This document shows positions 27,565 through 36,347 of a stretch of DNA of 64,000 nt, in pieces (the first letter of the stretch is position 1; each line of letters starts with the position of its first letter). The stretch covers positions 6,820,001-6,884,000 of the forward strand of contig NZ_CP020809.1 of NCBI RefSeq assembly GCF_002157835.1, given 5' to 3'. The translations under genes were made by a program, and so were the position numbers. Source of the DNA: Mycobacterium dioxanotrophicus (GTDB lineage Bacteria > Actinomycetota > Actinomycetes > Mycobacteriales > Mycobacteriaceae). The notes below the pieces were generated by a model. That model was given only the letters and a program-made list of their open reading frames with translations, was not told where the DNA came from and did not search any database.

Positions 27565-30234
27565 GTGGTCGCTGATCTCAGCCATCGGGATAAGGCGGAT
27601 TCGCCGCGCCCCGTACGACCCACACCACAACCACAGCAGTCGACGCAGCCGCGTTCCGATGCCGCCCATATTCTCGACCTGCAACGTCAAGCCGGGAATC
27701 GTGCGGTGGCCGACCGCATTCAATCGATTTCGGTGCAACGTGGTGACGAGAAGACCCCGAAGCAGCGCGCGCAAGAGGCCGCCGATGCACGGAGTCCCGA
27801 AGCGATCGCCGCCCTGGACAGAGATGCGATCAACGCGGCCACCCCGGAGCAGCGGCTGGCCATGATCGACGTGCTCAACTCGTCGGGAACCCAATTCCAG
27901 CGCATCCAGTTGCCATACCTGTGGGATGCCTTCGGCGACCAGCTGCGGGCAACGGCCGAAGCCAATGGTGACCGGTGGAAGAAATCGTTCACCGTCGCGG
28001 CGTCGCTCATGCGATCGAACTACAACGTTGTCCAATCCCGCACCATGTTCGTTCGCGACGTCGTGCACGTCGCGAACGACTATTTGGATGTCAACGAGCA
28101 GTACTGCAAATCGGAGTTCGGACGATTCGGCTTGACCGAAAGCGGTGACATCCCGATCGGTCCGCCGACGGCCGACCAGGCCCACGCACTGGAAAGCACA
28201 CGCAACGACGCGGCCAAACTCGCCGCCGACCAGGAAGCGATGGCTGACCTGCGCAACGTTGTCGTCGGCTACACCAATATCGAATCGCCGCCCGGAGGCA
28301 CCGGCGCACCGGTCTACGTGGGCCAGCAAGCCAGGTTTGATCCCGACAACGCACCCGGCGCCGGTCCGCAGCCCGACGACCTGGCGAAGGGCATGAAGAC
28401 CTGGGAGGAAGTCAAAAAGCAATACGACGCGCTCGACCGCCTCATTCGTGCTCGCCTGATGGTGAACCCCACGCTGTTTCCGCTTGCCAGGGGCACGCCC
28501 GAAGACGCGAGCAAAACCAAAGCCGTGGCGGCGGGCTCACAAACCGACGCGCTCAAAACGATTGGCGACGGGCTGAAAGGCGTCCTGGACAACATCGGCA
28601 AGGCCCGGCCGATGCTCTCGGTACTTGCCCCCGATCTCGAACCCATCCACGGGCAGCTCATCGCCGGCACCCGTACCGGCTCGCCTGACCGCAACTGGAA
28701 GACGTCAGCGTTCTACAGCGCCATTGCGGCCGACATGGTGGAGGAACGCAAACCGGGACCCTGGTGGGAAGCGCTGGGGCTCGCCGCAGCGGAGTTGGGT
28801 GCGTACGTCGTCGCGGGTTTGGCCACCGGCGGCACCGCGCTGGCAATCGGCCTGGCGGCCAAAGGTGCGATGAACACCGCTCTGGCGGCAGGCAAAGCCG
28901 ATGCCATGCAAAGCGCATACGGTGCGACGACCACCGAGGAGATGTCCCTGATCACCGAGGGACAAGTCAACGCCGCGCAGGCCGAACTCATCGAAACGGC
29001 CGCGTTCGCATTGATCGACACCGTGTTCGCCGCGGGCGCAGTTCGCGGGGCATTGCGCGAGGTTCTCCACTTCGAGAAGGCCGCAGCCGAGGGGGCGACA
29101 CGGGCAGCCACCGCCGCCAACAAGTGGATGGCGAAAGAGGCGGCGAAGGAAGCGACAGCGGAGGCGAAGTCCGCACTGCCCGCGTTGCAGGCAGAAGCCG
29201 CGAACGCGCAGAAGGCTCTGGAAGATGCGCGAAGCGCCGCGCAATCCGCGACGCCCGAAGAATCGGCGCGCGCAGCCGCAGCAGTCAAGCGTGCCGAGGA
29301 GGCTTCAGAGAAAGCACGAGGCTTGTTGCAAGCAACCCAGGAGGCGGCGGAAGGAAAGCGGGTTGCGCGCGCGGCGCCCGTCGTCGACCCAAATGGGCTG
29401 GGCAGTAAGGCCTCCTACGATGCCACCGTCAAGGCCGCGCGGAAGGAGATCGGCTCGGCTTGGAAGACGATGACCTCGGCCGAGCGGGAGGCCAAGGTGG
29501 TCAAGATCGTTCAGGACCGCATGGCGGCACAAGGCATACCCGACTTCGCGGCTGTCATCCACACGCCCGGTAAAGGCGGCGCCGCCGCGGACTGGGTGAC
29601 GTGGAGCCTGCATATCGACCCCGCTCTTTTGGACGGCCTGCACTCGATGGAGGACGTCGTGAGCCTCGTGTACCACGAAGCGGTGCACTTCGAAGACTTC
29701 ATCAACGTGGCCCGTTTGAAGCTCGGCGAGAACCTGACCCCCAGCCAGGTTCAGCAATTGCTGGGTATCGATCAGCGTGGTCTCACCGCCGCAGTCAACC
29801 GCGGCAAGCTGCTGCCCGCCGCCGCCGAATACACCCGCGCCAAGGCGGTTTTCGAGAGCATCTGGGGAGTCAACAAGGGCGCTCGAGACGCCATCTATCG
29901 GACCATGACCCTGACCAAGCTCGACTTCGAGCTGGAGCAACTCCGATTCAACAGTGTCGTCGACCAGCAGACCGGCCAGCTACGCCCAGGAAAGACCACC
30001 GCCGATCTCCAGACGGCACAACAGTATTACCAGCAGAAGGCTGCTGCGCACGCAGCGTCGATCCGCGCCTACGAGCAGCTTCCTGAGGAAGTACAGGCGT
30101 ACGGCGCTCAGGAGGCATTGCTGCAATCCTTTGAGCGAGCGGACTTCCGGCGAAAGCTCAACATGGCAATCGCTGCGGTGGTAGCCGCCGGCCTCAGCGC
30201 AGCCGGCCTGTCGCAGCTCGCGGAGGAGAAGTGA
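27565..30234 (+). CDS. Large multidomain protein with AGN motif and HEAVH zinc-protease motif; effector/toxin candidate
   Basis: An 889-residue protein I cannot assign to a named family. The N terminus is Pro/Gln-rich and disordered, then carries LQRQAGNRAV (39-48) followed by VQR (57-59). That pattern is typical of the front of actinobacterial proteins tied to contractile injection systems (eCIS) and other polymorphic effectors. A helical middle follows. Hydrophobic segments lie near 396-432 and 472-500, then an Ala/Glu-rich coiled coil (about 503-600). The C-terminal domain holds VYHEAVHFEDF (His704, Glu705, His708), a gluzincin-like zinc site, and the protein ends with a hydrophobic helix (about 870-885). 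No signal peptide or DUF4157 domain is visible. The start is a GTG. It couples by GTGA to the next gene. Confidence 0.6.
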   Translation: MVADLSHRDKADSPRPVRPTPQPQQSTQPRSDAAHILDLQRQAGNRAVADRIQSISVQRGDEKTPKQRAQEAADARSPEAIAALDRDAINAATPEQRLAMIDVLNSSGTQFQRIQLPYLWDAFGDQLRATAEANGDRWKKSFTVAASLMRSNYNVVQSRTMFVRDVVHVANDYLDVNEQYCKSEFGRFGLTESGDIPIGPPTADQAHALESTRNDAAKLAADQEAMADLRNVVVGYTNIESPPGGTGAPVYVGQQARFDPDNAPGAGPQPDDLAKGMKTWEEVKKQYDALDRLIRARLMVNPTLFPLARGTPEDASKTKAVAAGSQTDALKTIGDGLKGVLDNIGKARPMLSVLAPDLEPIHGQLIAGTRTGSPDRNWKTSAFYSAIAADMVEERKPGPWWEALGLAAAELGAYVVAGLATGGTALAIGLAAKGAMNTALAAGKADAMQSAYGATTTEEMSLITEGQVNAAQAELIETAAFALIDTVFAAGAVRGALREVLHFEKAAAEGATRAATAANKWMAKEAAKEATAEAKSALPALQAEAANAQKALEDARSAAQSATPEESARAAAAVKRAEEASEKARGLLQATQEAAEGKRVARAAPVVDPNGLGSKASYDATVKAARKEIGSAWKTMTSAEREAKVVKIVQDRMAAQGIPDFAAVIHTPGKGGAAADWVTWSLHIDPALLDGLHSMEDVVSLVYHEAVHFEDFINVARLKLGENLTPSQVQQLLGIDQRGLTAAVNRGKLLPAAAEYTRAKAVFESIWGVNKGARDAIYRTMTLTKLDFELEQLRFNSVVDQQTGQLRPGKTTADLQTAQQYYQQKAAAHAASIRAYEQLPEEVQAYGAQEALLQSFERADFRRKLNMAIAAVVAAGLSAAGLSQLAEEK
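28049..28079 (+). repeat. Perfect 13-bp inverted repeat inside the effector-like gene
   Basis: TCGTTCGCGACGT (28049-28061) and ACGTCGCGAACGA (28067-28079) are perfect complements around a 5-base loop, inside the coding frame at about codons 162-172. The protein there reads FVRDVVHVAND. Such a long perfect stem in mid-gene could slow ribosomes or act as a control hairpin. It may also be chance in a GC-rich gene with Arg/Val/Asp codons. Confidence 0.5.
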
Positions 30235-30599
30235 ACGACGCCTGGTCCCTGATCGTGGAGTGGTCGACGCGAATCGGCGCGCCGGCCACGGCGGCCGAGC
30301 TGACAGCCTGGCTGGCCGTCCCGTTCGACGAGGTCGGGACGATGGTCAGGGGCCGGCCCCGCGACGGTCGAGTCCAGTGGCTGCAGGCCAGTGTGCAGTC
30401 AGGGCAACTTCGTTCCGCGCACCTGCAATTGGCGCAACCGGCGCCGCTCGACGAGTTGGTCGTCCGGCTCGGGCCGGGGAAGCGGTACTGGGCGGTCGAC
30501 GCGTCGTCCGAACGCGTCGCTTGGACGATGGACGCCATCACCGTGACCGCGCAACTCTCGCTCGACGGACGGGTGACCGCGATCGACATCGCCGGGTGA
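30231..30599 (+). CDS. Small hypothetical protein coupled to the HEAVH protein; immunity candidate
   Basis: A 122-residue acidic-to-neutral soluble protein without signal peptide or membrane helix. I recognise no family. Its GTG start overlaps the stop of the 889-residue gene (GTGA), and a strong GGAGGAGAA ribosome site ends the upstream gene, so the two are made together. Small genes fixed directly behind a large toxin-like gene are often immunity proteins or chaperones, and that is an inference from position only. Predicted strands in the C-terminal half (KRYWAVDA, VAWTMDAITVTAQLSLDG) suggest an alpha+beta fold. Confidence 0.6.
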   Translation: MNDAWSLIVEWSTRIGAPATAAELTAWLAVPFDEVGTMVRGRPRDGRVQWLQASVQSGQLRSAHLQLAQPAPLDELVVRLGPGKRYWAVDASSERVAWTMDAITVTAQLSLDGRVTAIDIAG

Positions 30600-30738
30600 T
30601 ACCGACTCCGGACCGACGTGTCGTGGAGTTGCCTGCGGCGAAGTGATCCAGCCCGGGAGCGGTGGCGCCGATCACCCCGGCGTACCCTCGAACCCGACCC
30701 ACCGGTTAATAGGGAAATGCTGCCAACGGAGGAACCGC

Positions 30739-32955
30739 ATGCCCATTGCCATCACGTCTGAGCACACCGACCTCGCCGATTCGGTCCGATCGTTCGTGGC
30801 CCGCGTCGCACCGTCCGAGGTGCTGCACGAGGCGTTGGACGCCGACTGGGAAAGCCCGATCCCCAATCCCCCACCGTTCTGGAAGGCCGCGGCCGAGCAA
30901 GGCCTGCAGGGCGTGCACTTGTCGGAATTCGTTGGCGGACAAGGGTTCGGCATCCTCGAGCTCGCCATCGTGCTGGCTGAGTTCGGCTACGGTGCGGTAC
31001 CCGGGCCGTTCGTCTCGTCGGCGATAGCCAGCGCGCTGATCGCCGCGCACGATCCGGTGGCCAACGTGCTGGCCGGGCTCGCCTCCGGTGAGGCCATCGC
31101 GACCTACGCCATCGATTCCGGGCTGACCGCGACCCGGCACGGCGACGGACTCGTGATCCGCGGTGAAGTGCAGGCGGTGCCGGCCGCCGCGCAGGCCTCG
31201 GTCCTGGTGCTCCCGGTCGCGATCGACTCCGGCGAGGAGTGGGTGGTCCTCGACGCCGACTCGCTGGAGATCGAACCGGTCAAGAGCGTCGACCCACTGC
31301 GTCCGCTGGGCCACGTGCGGGCCAACGCGGTCGAGCTGAGCTCCGACGACGAAGCCGCGCGGGTGCTCAACCACCTCAGCCGGCCACTGGCCCATGCCCT
31401 GATATCCACCCTGCTCTCGGCCGAGGCCATCGGCGTGGCGCGCTGGGCCACCGATACCGCCGCGGCCTACGCCAAGATCCGCGAGCAGTTCGGCAGGCCC
31501 ATCGGCCAGTTCCAGGCCATCAAACACAAGTGCGCCGGGATGATCGCCGAGACCGAACGGGCCACCGCGGCGGTCTGGGATGCCGCACGAGCCATCGACG
31601 ACTTGCGCGAGAACGATTCAGCGGAAGCCCATTTCGAATTCGCCGCAGCCGTCGCGGCCACACTCGCGCCCGCCGCGGCGCAGCACTGCACGCAAGACTG
31701 CATTCAGGTGCACGGCGGCATCGGCTTCACCTGGGAACACGACGCCAACATCTACTACCGCCGCGCACTGGTGCTGGCGGCGGCCTTCGGCCGCTCCGCC
31801 GAATATCCGCAGCGCGTGGTCGACACCGCGACCACCACCGGGATGCGGCCCGTCGACATCGACCTCGACCCCGACACCGAGAAACTGCGCGCCGAGATCC
31901 GGGCGGAAGTCGATGCCCTCAAAGCGATTCCGCGCGAGGAACGCAACATCGCCATCGCCGAGGGCGGCTGGGTGCAACCGCATCTGCCCACGCCGTGGGG
32001 CCGCGCCTCCGAACCGATCGAGCAGATCATCATCGCCCAGGAGTTTTCCGCGGGCCGAGTGAAGCGCCCGCAGATGGGCATCGCCGCCTGGATCATCCCG
32101 TCCATCGTGGCGTTCGGCACCGACGAGCAGAAGCAACGGTTCCTGCCGCCCACCTTCCGCGGCGAAGTGATCTGGTGCCAGCTGTTTTCCGAACCCGGCG
32201 CCGGATCGGATCTTGCGAGCCTGACCACCAAGGCCACCAAGGTCGACGGTGGCTGGCGCATCACCGGACAGAAGATCTGGACCACCGCTGCGCAGTACTC
32301 GGCGTGGGGCGCGCTGCTGGCGCGTACAGATCCGAGCGCGCCGAAGCACAACGGCATCACCTATTTCCTGCTCGACATGAAGTCACCGGGTGTCGAGGTC
32401 AAGCCGCTGCGCGAACTGACCGGCAACGCGATGTTCAACACCGTGTTCATCGACGACGTCTTCGTGCCCGACAGCATGGTGCTGGGCGAGGTGAACCGTG
32501 GCTGGGAAGTCAGCCGCAACACGCTGACCAACGAACGCGTGTCGATCGGCAGCAGCGAGCCGCCGTTCCTGGCCAACCTGGACCAGTTCGTGGAGTTTCT
32601 GCGCGACGGCCACTTCGACCAGATCGAGCAGAACCGGGCCGGCCAGTTGATCGCCGAAGGCCACGCGGCCAAGGTGCTCAACCTGCGCTCGACCCTGCTC
32701 ACGCTGGCCGGTGGCGACGCGATGCCCGCAGCCGCCATCTCCAAGCTGTTGTCGATGAAAACCGGTCAGGGCTATGCCGAATTCGCGGTGGCCTCCTTCG
32801 GCACCGCCGCGGCGATCGGGGACAACACGCAGCAGCCGGGCCGGTGGGCGGAGTATCTGCTGGCCAGCCGGGCCACCACCATCTACGGCGGCACCTCGGA
32901 GGTGCAGCTCAACATCATCGCCGAACGATTGCTGGGACTGCCGCGCGACCCGTAA
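30739..32955 (+). CDS. fadE6: Acyl-CoA dehydrogenase FadE6, two tandem ACAD domains
   Basis: A 738-residue protein made of two acyl-CoA dehydrogenase units. Residues about 1-370 form the first (FVGGQGFGILELAIVLAEFGYG, IREQFGRPIGQFQAIKHK, QVHGGIGFTWEHD). A short linker leads to the second (about 380-738: LFSEPGAGSDLASL, ITGQKIWTTAAQ, TNERVSIG, IYGGTSEVQLNIIAERLLGLPRD). This double length matches FadE6 (Rv0271c), and the gene lies near fadD2 as there. It oxidises acyl-CoA at the alpha-beta bond with FAD; the true substrate is uncertain. The ATG at 30739 has CGGAGGAA upstream, so the open frame from 30643 is not used. Confidence 0.88.
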   Translation: MPIAITSEHTDLADSVRSFVARVAPSEVLHEALDADWESPIPNPPPFWKAAAEQGLQGVHLSEFVGGQGFGILELAIVLAEFGYGAVPGPFVSSAIASALIAAHDPVANVLAGLASGEAIATYAIDSGLTATRHGDGLVIRGEVQAVPAAAQASVLVLPVAIDSGEEWVVLDADSLEIEPVKSVDPLRPLGHVRANAVELSSDDEAARVLNHLSRPLAHALISTLLSAEAIGVARWATDTAAAYAKIREQFGRPIGQFQAIKHKCAGMIAETERATAAVWDAARAIDDLRENDSAEAHFEFAAAVAATLAPAAAQHCTQDCIQVHGGIGFTWEHDANIYYRRALVLAAAFGRSAEYPQRVVDTATTTGMRPVDIDLDPDTEKLRAEIRAEVDALKAIPREERNIAIAEGGWVQPHLPTPWGRASEPIEQIIIAQEFSAGRVKRPQMGIAAWIIPSIVAFGTDEQKQRFLPPTFRGEVIWCQLFSEPGAGSDLASLTTKATKVDGGWRITGQKIWTTAAQYSAWGALLARTDPSAPKHNGITYFLLDMKSPGVEVKPLRELTGNAMFNTVFIDDVFVPDSMVLGEVNRGWEVSRNTLTNERVSIGSSEPPFLANLDQFVEFLRDGHFDQIEQNRAGQLIAEGHAAKVLNLRSTLLTLAGGDAMPAAAISKLLSMKTGQGYAEFAVASFGTAAAIGDNTQQPGRWAEYLLASRATTIYGGTSEVQLNIIAERLLGLPRDP

Positions 32956-33028
32956 CTCTTGCTGCTCGCCGGGGATGTCCGGTGCTACCGTCGAAATAGG
33001 CGGACGTCACAAACGGTTGGCATTGGTG

Positions 33029-33313
33029 ATGAAGATGTTCAGGCAACGTGTACTGCGCCCGGTGTTGGTGGGCGCCGCAGCGCTGTCGGTTGTCATCGCA
33101 CCGACGGCGGTCATCGAGCAGATCTCACCCGGGCCCACCGAAACTCGCGCCGACCCATGTGTAGACGGCGTCATTCCGTGGAACCCCTACATCGTGAACT
33201 GCAACCTACAGCCCAGAATGCCGCGGGTGCGCGGCGCGGCTCCCGATGCCGGAGCCATCATCGCGTGCCGCGGCAAGCCGGGATGCCTGTCGTGGTACGT
33301 GAACGGGCCGTGA
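33029..33313 (+). CDS. Small secreted Cys-containing protein
   Basis: A 94-residue protein with a typical export signal: basic MKMFRQRVLR, a hydrophobic core (PVLVGAAALSVVIAP), and a likely cleavage site after TRA-D near residue 38. The mature part is about 55 residues with four Cys (DPCVDG, VNCNLQ, IACRGKPGCLSW), which could form two disulfides outside the cytosol. I do not recognise the family. It follows fadE6 by 73 bases and abuts the next membrane protein. Confidence 0.65.
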   Translation: MKMFRQRVLRPVLVGAAALSVVIAPTAVIEQISPGPTETRADPCVDGVIPWNPYIVNCNLQPRMPRVRGAAPDAGAIIACRGKPGCLSWYVNGP

Positions 33314-33315
33314 GA

Positions 33316-33630
33316 ATGATGACCAACGACGTCGAAAAGCGTTGGCACGACCCGCAGATGTTCCGGTCGGCCGTCACCTACGTGGTGTGCGTCGTGGTGG
33401 TGGCAGGTGTGGCGCTCGCGTCGTACGCGTTCATCGGTGACCACTCGGTGCTGTCCGCCATCCTGGTGCCCACTGTCCTGTTCGTCGGCGGTGTGGGCGC
33501 ATTCGTGCGCACTTACCAGGTGTGGAAGGTCGGCGGGACCTGGCCCATCTGGCATGGGGCCGGCTGGTTCCTGCTGGCTCTGTCGCTGGTCTGCCTGGCC
33601 GTGCCGGGTTCAGCGATACTGTCCCCGTAG
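33316..33630 (+). CDS. Small membrane protein with three predicted helices
   Basis: A 104-residue protein with hydrophobic helices at about residues 17-39 (AVTYVVCVVVVAGVALASYAF), 47-65 (LSAILVPTVLFVGGVGAFV) and 82-100 (GWFLLALSLVCLAVPG). The start is uncertain: GTG at 33310 overlaps the stop of the secreted-protein gene, and ATG at 33316 and 33319 are alternatives. Family unknown. It probably forms a two-gene unit with the small secreted protein. Confidence 0.65.
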   Translation: MMTNDVEKRWHDPQMFRSAVTYVVCVVVVAGVALASYAFIGDHSVLSAILVPTVLFVGGVGAFVRTYQVWKVGGTWPIWHGAGWFLLALSLVCLAVPGSAILSP

Positions 33631-33643
33631 GACTGTGCCCAGC

Positions 33644-33690
33644 GGCCAGTTATTGCACGCGATCCACGAAAATCCGTGCAACAACTGGCC
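33644..33690. terminator. Bidirectional terminator-like hairpin between convergent genes
   Basis: GGCCAGTT-A-TTGCACG (33644-33659) pairs with CGTGCAA-C-AACTGGCC (33675-33690) with a single internal mismatch and a 15-base loop. It fills the gap between the end of the membrane-protein gene (33630) and the end of the convergent SDR gene (33698). No clear U-tract is present on either side. Confidence 0.6.
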
Positions 33691-33697
33691 ATTCGGC

Positions 33698-34480
33698 CTA
33701 GGGCAGGATCGAGTCCACGTAACCTCCGTCGACGCGCAACGCGCCGCCGGTGGTCGCCGAAGCCAGCGGCGACGCCAGGTAGGCCACGATGTTCGCGATC
33801 TCCTCCGGCTCGATCAACCGCTGCAGAAGCGACTGCGGCCGGTACTTGATCATGAACTCCCGCTGCGCTTCATCCCATGGGAGCGACTTGTCGACGAGCT
33901 GATAGACGAAGTCCTCGACTCCTGCGGTGTGGGTCGGCCCGGCGATCACCGAGTTGACCGTAACCCCGGTACCGGCGGCCTCTTTCGCGAAACCGCGCGA
34001 TACGGCCAGCAGTGCGGTCTTCGACACCCCGTAGTGGATCATCTCCGCAGGGGTCACGATCGCCGAGTCACTGGCGATCTGGATCGCACGGCCCCACCCC
34101 CGCTCGACCATCCCGGGCAGGTAGCTACGGATGAGTCGTACCGAGACAAGGACATTCACGTCGAAGTAGGTGCGCCACTGCTCGTCGGTGATCTCCATGG
34201 GCGGCACCGCGCCGAAGATGCCGAGGTTGTTCACCAGGACATCGACGGCGGGCAGCGTCCGCAATAGTTCGGCCGTCCCCTCCTCGGTCGTAACGTCGGC
34301 GGCCACGCCGATCACGTCGAGGCCGGCCAGTTTGGACACGGCCTCGTCGACCCGTTCGGCGGTGCGGCCGTTGACGGCGACGCGGGCGCCGCTGCGGGCG
34401 AGGTGTTCAGCGATGGCCAGCCCGATGCCTTGCGTCGAGCCGGTGACGAGTGCGGTCTTTCCGGTGAGGTCGATGTTCAC
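33698..34480 (-). CDS. Short-chain dehydrogenase/reductase
   Basis: A 260-residue classical SDR. The cofactor motif TGSTQGIGLAIAEHL lies at about residues 14-28, NNLGI near 88, and the active-site Tyr and Lys are in YGVSKTALL, with Ser in QIASDSAI. An Arg/Thr pair after the second strand (NGRTAERV) suggests NADP rather than NAD. The substrate is unknown. The start is GTG at 34480. It lies downstream of fadD2 on the same strand, but 104 bases lie between SDR start and fadD2 end, so a separate promoter is possible. Confidence 0.88.
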   Translation of the reverse strand: MNIDLTGKTALVTGSTQGIGLAIAEHLARSGARVAVNGRTAERVDEAVSKLAGLDVIGVAADVTTEEGTAELLRTLPAVDVLVNNLGIFGAVPPMEITDEQWRTYFDVNVLVSVRLIRSYLPGMVERGWGRAIQIASDSAIVTPAEMIHYGVSKTALLAVSRGFAKEAAGTGVTVNSVIAGPTHTAGVEDFVYQLVDKSLPWDEAQREFMIKYRPQSLLQRLIEPEEIANIVAYLASPLASATTGGALRVDGGYVDSILP

Positions 34481-34584
34481 GTCGCAGTACTACCTCTCGC
34501 CGGTCCCCTTTTATTTCAGCGCGACCAGACACGCGGGTACGCGACACGCGGGCTCTCCGGTACCGCCATGTCTGCTCGCCGGGA

Positions 34585-36291
34585 TCAGTCCCCGCTGTCT
34601 GATTCGTCGGCTCCGCCGACCGCGATGTCCCGGAGCTCGCGTTTGAGGATCTTGCCGGTCGGGTTACGCGGCAGCTCCTCGAGGAACACCACCTCCCGGG
34701 GCACCTTGTAGCGGGCGAGGTGGTCTTTGACGTAGGTCTTGATGGCGTCTTCGTCGATGGTGGCGCCCTCGGCCTTGACCACGAAGGCACGCAGCCGCGC
34801 ACCCCAGTCTTTGTCCTCGACACCGAGCGCCGTGGCCTCGACGACCTCGGGATGCCCGCTGATCAGGTCCTCGACCTCGGCCGGGAACACGTTCTCGCCG
34901 CCGGACACGATCATCTCGTCGTCGCGGCCGCTCACGTAGAGCAGGCCGTGCTCGTCGAAGTAGCCGACATCACCCGAGGAGAGCATGCCGTCGATGATCT
35001 GCTTGCCGCCTCCGCCGGTGTAGCCCTCGAACGGGAAGGTGTTGCCGACGAAGATCCGCCCGACCTCCCCTTGCGGCACTTCGTTGCCGTTGTCGTCGAA
35101 GATCTTCACCCGCACGCCCTTGACCACCGGCCCGACCGTCGCGGGGTTGATCGAGAGATCCTTGGGCCGCGCGATGGTCGCGAACGCGATCTCGGTGGAG
35201 CCGTACAGGTTGTAGACGACCGGCCCGAGATCCTTGAGCGCGCGCGTGGCCAGCTCGGCACCCAGCTGGGAACCGGAGACGAACACGATGCGCAGCGACG
35301 ACAGGTTCGGTTTGGGCGAGGTCTGGTCGAGGGCGTCGAGGATGCGCGACAGCATGACCGGCACCACCACCATGGCCGTCACCTTGTGCTTCTCGATGTC
35401 CGCGAGCACCGTGGCCGGTTTGAAGCGGCGGCGCAGCACCAGCGTGGTGCCGAGCATCATCGCGATGGTGCCGTGCAGGAAGCCCAACGCGTGGAACATC
35501 GGGGCGGGCAGCGAGGTGATCTCGCCGGCCTTGAACGGAACGTGCGACAAGACGCCGCCGATCGGTGCGAGCGATGGCGGAGTGCTGCGGTTGGCGCCCT
35601 TAGGCGTTCCGGTGGTCCCGCTGGTCAGGATGATGATCGACGAATGCTTGCTGACCTTGGGCGCGGGCTTGCCGCTGCTGCGGGCGATGAGATCGGCCAA
35701 GGTCTCGTCGGTGCTACCCGACGGTTCCTCCTTGTCCGGGTTCTTGCCCAGGGCGCGCAGCTTGCCCAGTTCCGGTTCGGCCTGCGAGACCGCGGCGGTG
35801 TACTCGTCGTCGTAGATGATCACCTTGGCGCCTTCGCGCTCGGCGACCTCCTTGATCTGCGGCCCGGAGAACTCACTGTTGAGCAGGATGATCCGGGCGC
35901 CCGTGCGGGCCGCGCCGTACACCGCGATCAGGAACCACCGGTGGTTGCGGGCCAGGATCGCGACGCCGTCGCCGCCCGTGATCCCCATGGTCAGCAGGCC
36001 GTTGGCAACCGCGTGGGCGGCCTGGTCGAGTTCGCCGAAGGTCAGCTCCCCGTCGTCGTCGATGACCGCGGTGCGATTGGGGTGACGACGCGCGTTGAGC
36101 GCGGGAATCATGCCGAACTCGCCCCAGCGCACGATGTCGGCCAGCATCGCGGCCATGTTCTGCGGCGGTTCGAGGCGTAATGCGCCTGCTTCGAACATCT
36201 TGCGGGCGTAGTGCAACTCCGCGGCACCGCGGTCAAGGTATCGCTGGGCTTTCCCCGCGACCTGCGCAGGCAGGTCAGAAAGACTTGGCAT
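34585..36291 (-). CDS. fadD2: Fatty-acyl-CoA synthetase FadD2
   Basis: A 568-residue ATP-dependent acyl-CoA ligase of the ANL superfamily. The phosphate loop IIILTSGTTGTPKGANRS, the LYGSTEIAFATIA motif, the SSGDVGYFDEHGLLYVSGRDDEMI hinge region and the C-terminal Lys in NPTGKILKREL are intact. It matches M. tuberculosis FadD2 (Rv0270) closely as I remember it, and lies beside fadE6 as there. It activates a fatty acid for beta-oxidation or lipid synthesis. The ATG at 36291 (MPSLSDLPAQ) is used. It is divergent from the polymerase gene, with a gap of only 56 bases between starts. Confidence 0.92.
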   Translation of the reverse strand: MPSLSDLPAQVAGKAQRYLDRGAAELHYARKMFEAGALRLEPPQNMAAMLADIVRWGEFGMIPALNARRHPNRTAVIDDDGELTFGELDQAAHAVANGLLTMGITGGDGVAILARNHRWFLIAVYGAARTGARIILLNSEFSGPQIKEVAEREGAKVIIYDDEYTAAVSQAEPELGKLRALGKNPDKEEPSGSTDETLADLIARSSGKPAPKVSKHSSIIILTSGTTGTPKGANRSTPPSLAPIGGVLSHVPFKAGEITSLPAPMFHALGFLHGTIAMMLGTTLVLRRRFKPATVLADIEKHKVTAMVVVPVMLSRILDALDQTSPKPNLSSLRIVFVSGSQLGAELATRALKDLGPVVYNLYGSTEIAFATIARPKDLSINPATVGPVVKGVRVKIFDDNGNEVPQGEVGRIFVGNTFPFEGYTGGGGKQIIDGMLSSGDVGYFDEHGLLYVSGRDDEMIVSGGENVFPAEVEDLISGHPEVVEATALGVEDKDWGARLRAFVVKAEGATIDEDAIKTYVKDHLARYKVPREVVFLEELPRNPTGKILKRELRDIAVGGADESDSGD

Positions 36292-36347
36292 GGGGCCCAC
36301 AATATGTGACGCGGGTCGCAGTCGGGCGGGATAGCTACCATGAGCTG

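Noticed and set aside
27565..30234. Assignment of the 889-residue protein as a true eCIS core (DUF4157) component
   Set aside because: No DUF4157-like VRVH segment and no sheath, tube, baseplate or AAA+ genes are visible. Only the short AGN motif is shared.
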